A stretch of 8,948 bases of DNA, taken from NCBI GenBank assembly GCA_013694495.1, contig JACDCH010000594.1, positions 1 through 8,948 of the forward strand. The letters run 5' to 3'. Made by a program: the position numbers and the translations under genes. Source of the stretch: Acidimicrobiia bacterium (GTDB lineage: Bacteria > Actinomycetota > Acidimicrobiia > Acidimicrobiales > JACDCH01). Position 1 is the first letter of the stretch. Every line of letters begins with the position of its first letter. Under the pieces are notes generated by a model. It was not told the origin of the DNA and did not search any database. It worked only from the letters and a program-made list of their open reading frames with translations. Positions 6,172-8,948 of the stretch are shown here, one piece after another.

Positions 6172-7203
6172 TCAGGCCAGGAGGTGCGTGCGGGCGAGGA
6201 CGGCGCGCAGCCGTTCGACGCCCTGGAAGCGCACGGCCGGCATGCCGGCCTCGAGCGCGCCGACCACGTTCTCGGCCCGGTCGTCGACGAACAGGCACTC
6301 CCCCACCCCGGCCCCGATGAGGCCGGCGGCGGCCACGAACGCCGCCGCATCCGGCTTCGCCAACCCGATGCTCGAGGAGTTGACGACCACGCCGAACGCA
6401 TCGCCGATCTCGACCGACTCGATGTCGGCCTCGAGCCGGGTGGTCGCGTTCGAGAAGCAGGCCGTCGAGTGGCCCTCGTCGCGGACGCCACGCACGAGCG
6501 CCAGCACGTCCTCGTCGATCGTGAAGGCGTCGGCGACCCACAGGGCCACCACCTGCTCGGGGTCGCAGCCGTGCCGCTCGGCCACCCGCCGGCCGACCTC
6601 GGCCCGCCACGCCTCGTCGGTGAGCTCGCCGACGGTGGCCCGTCCGAGGAGCTCGGGTTCGAGGGCGACGGCGGCGAGGGCGCCGGGCTCGAGCCCGAGC
6701 GCTTCGTCGCCCCGGGTGATGGCGCCCTCGTCCCAGTGCCGCAGCACGCCGTCCATGTCGACGACGAGGACGCGCGGCCGCGCTGCCCCCGCCCACCGCC
6801 CCTTGTCGCGCACGTCCTTGGCCACCTTGGCGAGCACGCCGTTCACGAACTTCGGTGAGTCGTCGGTGGAGAACGTGCGGGCCAGCTCGACGGCCTCGTC
6901 GATGACGATCCCGAGCGGTTGGTCGGGCAGGAAGGTGAGCTCGTAGGTGGCGAGGCGCAGCAGGGCCCGGTCGATCGACGGCATGCGGGCGACCGTCCAG
7001 CCTTTGGCCCGGCCGCCGACGACGTGGTCGAGCAGCTCGCGGTGGTCGCCCACCCCTTCGGCGAGCATCGCCCCGTAGCCCACCGGCGCGATCGGCTGTA
7101 CGGCGATCACCTCGGCCGGGTGGACGCCCTTCGTCTCGGCCTCGTAGAGCAGCTCCAGCGCCCGTTCACGCGCCTGCCGGTTGGCGTGGGTCCCGTTGCT
7201 CAT
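6172..7203 (-). CDS. nusB: Fusion of transcription antitermination factor NusB with a HAD-family hydrolase
   Basis: One open frame of 343 codons holds two full domains (residues counted from this ATG). NusB spans about 3-135: the RNA-binding helical fold reads RQARERALELLYEAE (9-23), RMPSIDRALLRLATYEL (73-89), IDEAVELA (101-108) and STDDSPKFVNGVL (112-124), typical of actinobacterial NusB, which with NusE binds boxA RNA in antitermination of rRNA operons. The HAD domain spans about 142-343: motif I DMDGV (nucleophile Asp149, Asp151), a helical cap (about 163-245), motif II FSNAT (Ser251), motif III Lys283 in GLAKPD and motif IV FVDDRAEN (Asp307/Asp308), as in HAD-IA phosphatases. Its substrate is unknown. 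NusB is normally free-standing at 130-160 residues. A GTG directly before the chosen ATG could also start translation. The gene follows efp after 97 bases. Confidence 0.93.
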   Translation of the reverse strand: MSNGTHANRQARERALELLYEAETKGVHPAEVIAVQPIAPVGYGAMLAEGVGDHRELLDHVVGGRAKGWTVARMPSIDRALLRLATYELTFLPDQPLGIVIDEAVELARTFSTDDSPKFVNGVLAKVAKDVRDKGRWAGAARPRVLVVDMDGVLRHWDEGAITRGDEALGLEPGALAAVALEPELLGRATVGELTDEAWRAEVGRRVAERHGCDPEQVVALWVADAFTIDEDVLALVRGVRDEGHSTACFSNATTRLEADIESVEIGDAFGVVVNSSSIGLAKPDAAAFVAAAGLIGAGVGECLFVDDRAENVVGALEAGMPAVRFQGVERLRAVLARTHLLA

Positions 7204-7271
7204 CACATGGATCGCTCTCTGGCCGCCGGGACCCAGGAGGGTGCCTCGTCAGCCCCTCGGTTGGTTCGCCT

Positions 7272-7295
7272 TGGCCGCCGGCGTCCCGGCGGCCA
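7272..7295 (-). terminator. GC hairpin between efp and nusB, possible terminator
   Basis: Five bases after the efp stop, TGGCCGCCGG (7295-7286) and CCGGCGGCCA (7281-7272) form a perfect 10-pair stem around a 4-base loop. There is no U-run. It could end efp transcription wholly or in part, or protect the efp 3' end. A partial copy of one arm (ggccgccggg) recurs at 7221-7230. No promoter for nusB is evident in the rest of the 97-base gap, so some readthrough is likely. Confidence 0.5.
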
Positions 7296-7300
7296 TCCGC

Positions 7301-7861
7301 TCACGCCTTGGAGATGTACTCGCCGGAGCGGGTGTCGACCTTCACCTTGTCGCCGACGTTGATGAAGAGCGGCACCTGCACCATGGCGCCGGTCTCGAGC
7401 TTGGCGGCCTTCTTGGCGCCCGACACGCGGTCGCCCTGGATGCCCGGCTCGGTGTCGACCACGGTGAGCTCGACCGATGCGGCCATGTCCGTGCCGATGA
7501 TCTCGTCGTTGTACACCTGCATGACCATCACGGTGCCGTCGACGATGTAGTTGGCCGCGTCGCCCACCGCCGCCGGCGGCACGTGACGCTGGTCGTAGGT
7601 GGTGTTGTCCATGAACACGAGGTCCTCGCCATCGCGGTAGAGGAACTGCATCTCCCGCTTGTCGACGACGGCCTGGTCGACCTTCTCGGCGGCCCGGAAC
7701 GTGCGGTCGACGACGGCGCCGTTGCGCACGTTCTTCAGGGTGGTCCGCACGAAGGCGCCGCCCTTGCCCGGCTTCACGTGCTGGAACGACACCACCTGGA
7801 ACAGCCCCTCGGGGAGGTCGAGGGTCATGCCGTTCTTCAGGTCGTTGGTCGAGATGGCCAT
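7301..7861 (-). CDS. efp: Translation elongation factor P
   Basis: EF-P binds between the ribosomal P and E sites and relieves stalling at consecutive prolines. The 186-residue length is standard. The KOW-like N-terminal domain (1-65) contains the decoding loop HVKPGKGGAFVRT (28-40), with Lys33 at the tip as the residue that reaches the P-site tRNA end. The two OB domains follow, including FMDNTTYDQ (83-91) and the C-terminal GDKVKVDTRSGEYISKA signature. The loop reads PGKGGA rather than the PGKGP form described for many Actinomycetota with unmodified EF-P, so the modification state is uncertain. The ATG at 7861 has AAGGA (7872-7868) six bases upstream, inside the end of the peptidase gene; the two genes overlap by 25 bases, suggesting co-transcription. 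Confidence 0.98.
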   Translation of the reverse strand: MAISTNDLKNGMTLDLPEGLFQVVSFQHVKPGKGGAFVRTTLKNVRNGAVVDRTFRAAEKVDQAVVDKREMQFLYRDGEDLVFMDNTTYDQRHVPPAAVGDAANYIVDGTVMVMQVYNDEIIGTDMAASVELTVVDTEPGIQGDRVSGAKKAAKLETGAMVQVPLFINVGDKVKVDTRSGEYISKA

Positions 7862-8943
7862 GCGGGATCCTTCGGTGCGTGGGTGAGGCAGCGGCTGCCC
7901 GCGGGGGTGACGAGGAGGCTGTCCTCGATGCGGACGCCACCGTGCTCGGGGAGGTAGACCCCCGGCTCGACGGTGACCACCGAGCGGTCGGCGAGCGTAG
8001 CGGCCTCGTCGACGGAGAAGCTCACCCGGGGGTCCTCGTGGATCTCGAGGCCGACCCCGTGGCCGGTGCCGTGCGAGAAGGCGTCGCCCCAGCCGGCGGC
8101 GACGATGATGTCGCGGCAGGCGGCGTCGACGGCCCGGCACGAGGCGCCCTCGCGCACGGCGGCGACGCCGGCGGCCTGGGCCGCGGTGACGACGTCGAGC
8201 ATCCGCTGCTGGGTGAGCGACGGGGAGCCCACGACCACCGTCCTCGTCATGTCGGAGCAGTAGCCATCGACCTTGGCCCCGAAGTCCAGCACCACAAGGT
8301 CGCCGGCGACGATGCGCCGCCCACCGGGCCGGTGGTGGGGCTTGGCCCCGTTCGGGCCGGACGCCACGATGGTCTCGAAGCTCGGCCCCGTCGCCCCGAG
8401 GCGGCGCATCTGCATATCGAGCTCGAGGCCGAACTCGGCCTCCGTCGGCTCGTCGAGCAGCCGCTGGCGGAGCTGGTCGAGCGCCGCCGACGCGATGGCC
8501 GCGGCCGCCTCGATCCGGGCCACCTCGCCGTCGTCCTTGGCCACCCGGAGCTGCTCCACCAGGCCGTCGGTGGGCACGAGCCCGGCGACGAGCGGGAACC
8601 ACGTGGCCACCATGTCGCGGTGCTCGGCCACCGTGACCTGCTCGGCCTCGAACCCGAGCCGCAGGCCCGGGCAGGCCGCGCCCAGGTGCTCGTACTGGCT
8701 GGCGGCGGTGAGCCCGATCCGCACGTCGGCCTCGACGCCGGCCGCGGCGAGCTGCTGCGTGGCCTGGTCGCCGTAGCGCCCGTCGACGACCAGCAGCATC
8801 GAGTCCGGGAGCACGAGCAGGCGGCCGGCCGACCCGGTGAACCCCGTGAGCCAGCGGATGTTGACCAGGTTCGTGACGAGCAGGGAGTCGGCCCCCTCGG
8901 CGACGGCGGCCCGCAGCCTCGGGGCCCGACCGGCCACGTCCAT
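7837..8943 (-). CDS. M24 family Xaa-Pro aminopeptidase/dipeptidase
   Basis: This 368-residue cytoplasmic metallopeptidase is predicted to cleave the bond before proline at peptide N-termini. The N-terminal creatinase-type domain spans about 1-130 (TNLVNIRWLTGFTGSAG at 24-40). The pita-bread catalytic domain has all five dinuclear metal ligands: Asp220 (VLDFGA), Asp231 (SDMTRT), His295 (HGTGHGVG), Glu326 (TVEPGVY) and Glu340 (VRIEDS), plus His203 in the substrate pocket. The length fits the short PepQ/YpdF-like group, so aminopeptidase versus prolidase activity cannot be settled and no symbol is given. The ATG at 8943 is plausible, but only five bases precede it in the window, so an upstream start cannot be excluded. 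Its 3' end overlaps efp by 25 bases; a peptidase-efp pair is a conserved arrangement in many bacteria. Confidence 0.93.
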   Translation of the reverse strand: MDVAGRAPRLRAAVAEGADSLLVTNLVNIRWLTGFTGSAGRLLVLPDSMLLVVDGRYGDQATQQLAAAGVEADVRIGLTAASQYEHLGAACPGLRLGFEAEQVTVAEHRDMVATWFPLVAGLVPTDGLVEQLRVAKDDGEVARIEAAAAIASAALDQLRQRLLDEPTEAEFGLELDMQMRRLGATGPSFETIVASGPNGAKPHHRPGGRRIVAGDLVVLDFGAKVDGYCSDMTRTVVVGSPSLTQQRMLDVVTAAQAAGVAAVREGASCRAVDAACRDIIVAAGWGDAFSHGTGHGVGLEIHEDPRVSFSVDEAATLADRSVVTVEPGVYLPEHGGVRIEDSLLVTPAGSRCLTHAPKDPAWPSRPTT

Positions 8944-8948
8944 CGGCG

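Noticed and set aside
4649..6796. A 715-codon minus-strand frame across the protease and HAD regions
   Set aside because: It overlaps two well-supported genes in another frame and translates to Arg/Pro-rich sequence without motifs; its length reflects the scarcity of stop codons.
6770..6800. Possible frameshift creating the NusB-HAD fusion, with an alternative GTG at 6796 for a separate HAD gene
   Set aside because: As written the frame is continuous, HAD motif I is in the NusB frame, and none of the three minus-strand frames has a stop between 6840 and 6601, so an indel would not give a normal NusB end. The G-run at 6786-6790 keeps this a minor doubt.
1..8948. CRISPR arrays, tRNA or rRNA genes, insertion sequences, phage genes
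   Set aside because: No spaced direct repeats, cloverleaf or rRNA-like stretches, transposase or phage motifs were seen on either strand; the window is housekeeping sequence apart from the protease.

Overview
This is a very GC-rich window with nearly all third codon positions G or C. Every supported gene lies on the minus strand, so transcription runs from right to left. The gene order (Xaa-Pro peptidase, efp, nusB, pyrR, pyrB, pyrC, carA) is the standard efp-nusB-pyr neighbourhood of Actinomycetota. Protein style, GTG starts, TANNNT-type -10 candidates and hairpin terminators without U-tracts agree with that phylum. An Acidimicrobiia-like lineage is my best guess, but class level cannot be proved from this sequence.

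In transcription order: (1) 8943-7837 encodes an M24 Xaa-Pro aminopeptidase whose end overlaps (2) elongation factor P (7861-7301). A strong GC hairpin follows efp. (3) 7203-6172 encodes one open frame joining a complete NusB to a complete HAD-family hydrolase. (4) 6039-4303 is a secreted subtilisin-family (S8) protease with its own leader and a long terminator-like hairpin (4290-4245), which sets it apart from both housekeeping blocks. (5) 4134-92 is the pyrimidine operon pyrR-pyrB-pyrC-carA. (6) The first 81 bases hold the start of an unidentified gene with a CxxC motif; it does not look like carB.

The pyr genes supply the first steps of de novo UMP synthesis: CarA gives the glutaminase half of carbamoyl-phosphate synthetase, PyrB makes carbamoyl aspartate and PyrC closes it to dihydroorotate. 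PyrR is the uridine-nucleotide-sensing RNA-binding regulator. The pyrR-pyrB and pyrC-carA junctions are 4-base stop/start overlaps (GTGA and ATGA), which suggests translational coupling.

The most informative non-coding element is just upstream of pyrR. It is a hairpin (4191-4146) with the classical PyrR-binding loop (UCCCGUGAGG), a purine internal bulge and two stems, and its basal helix sequesters the pyrR Shine-Dalgarno sequence. This predicts PyrR-dependent translational repression. The second notable spot is the 109-base pyrB-pyrC gap, the only real gap in the pyr operon. It holds a C-rich (G-quadruplex on the other strand) tract directly after the pyrB stop, followed by mutually exclusive helices that could expose or hide the pyrC ribosome-binding site. 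The NusB-HAD fusion is the most unusual protein.
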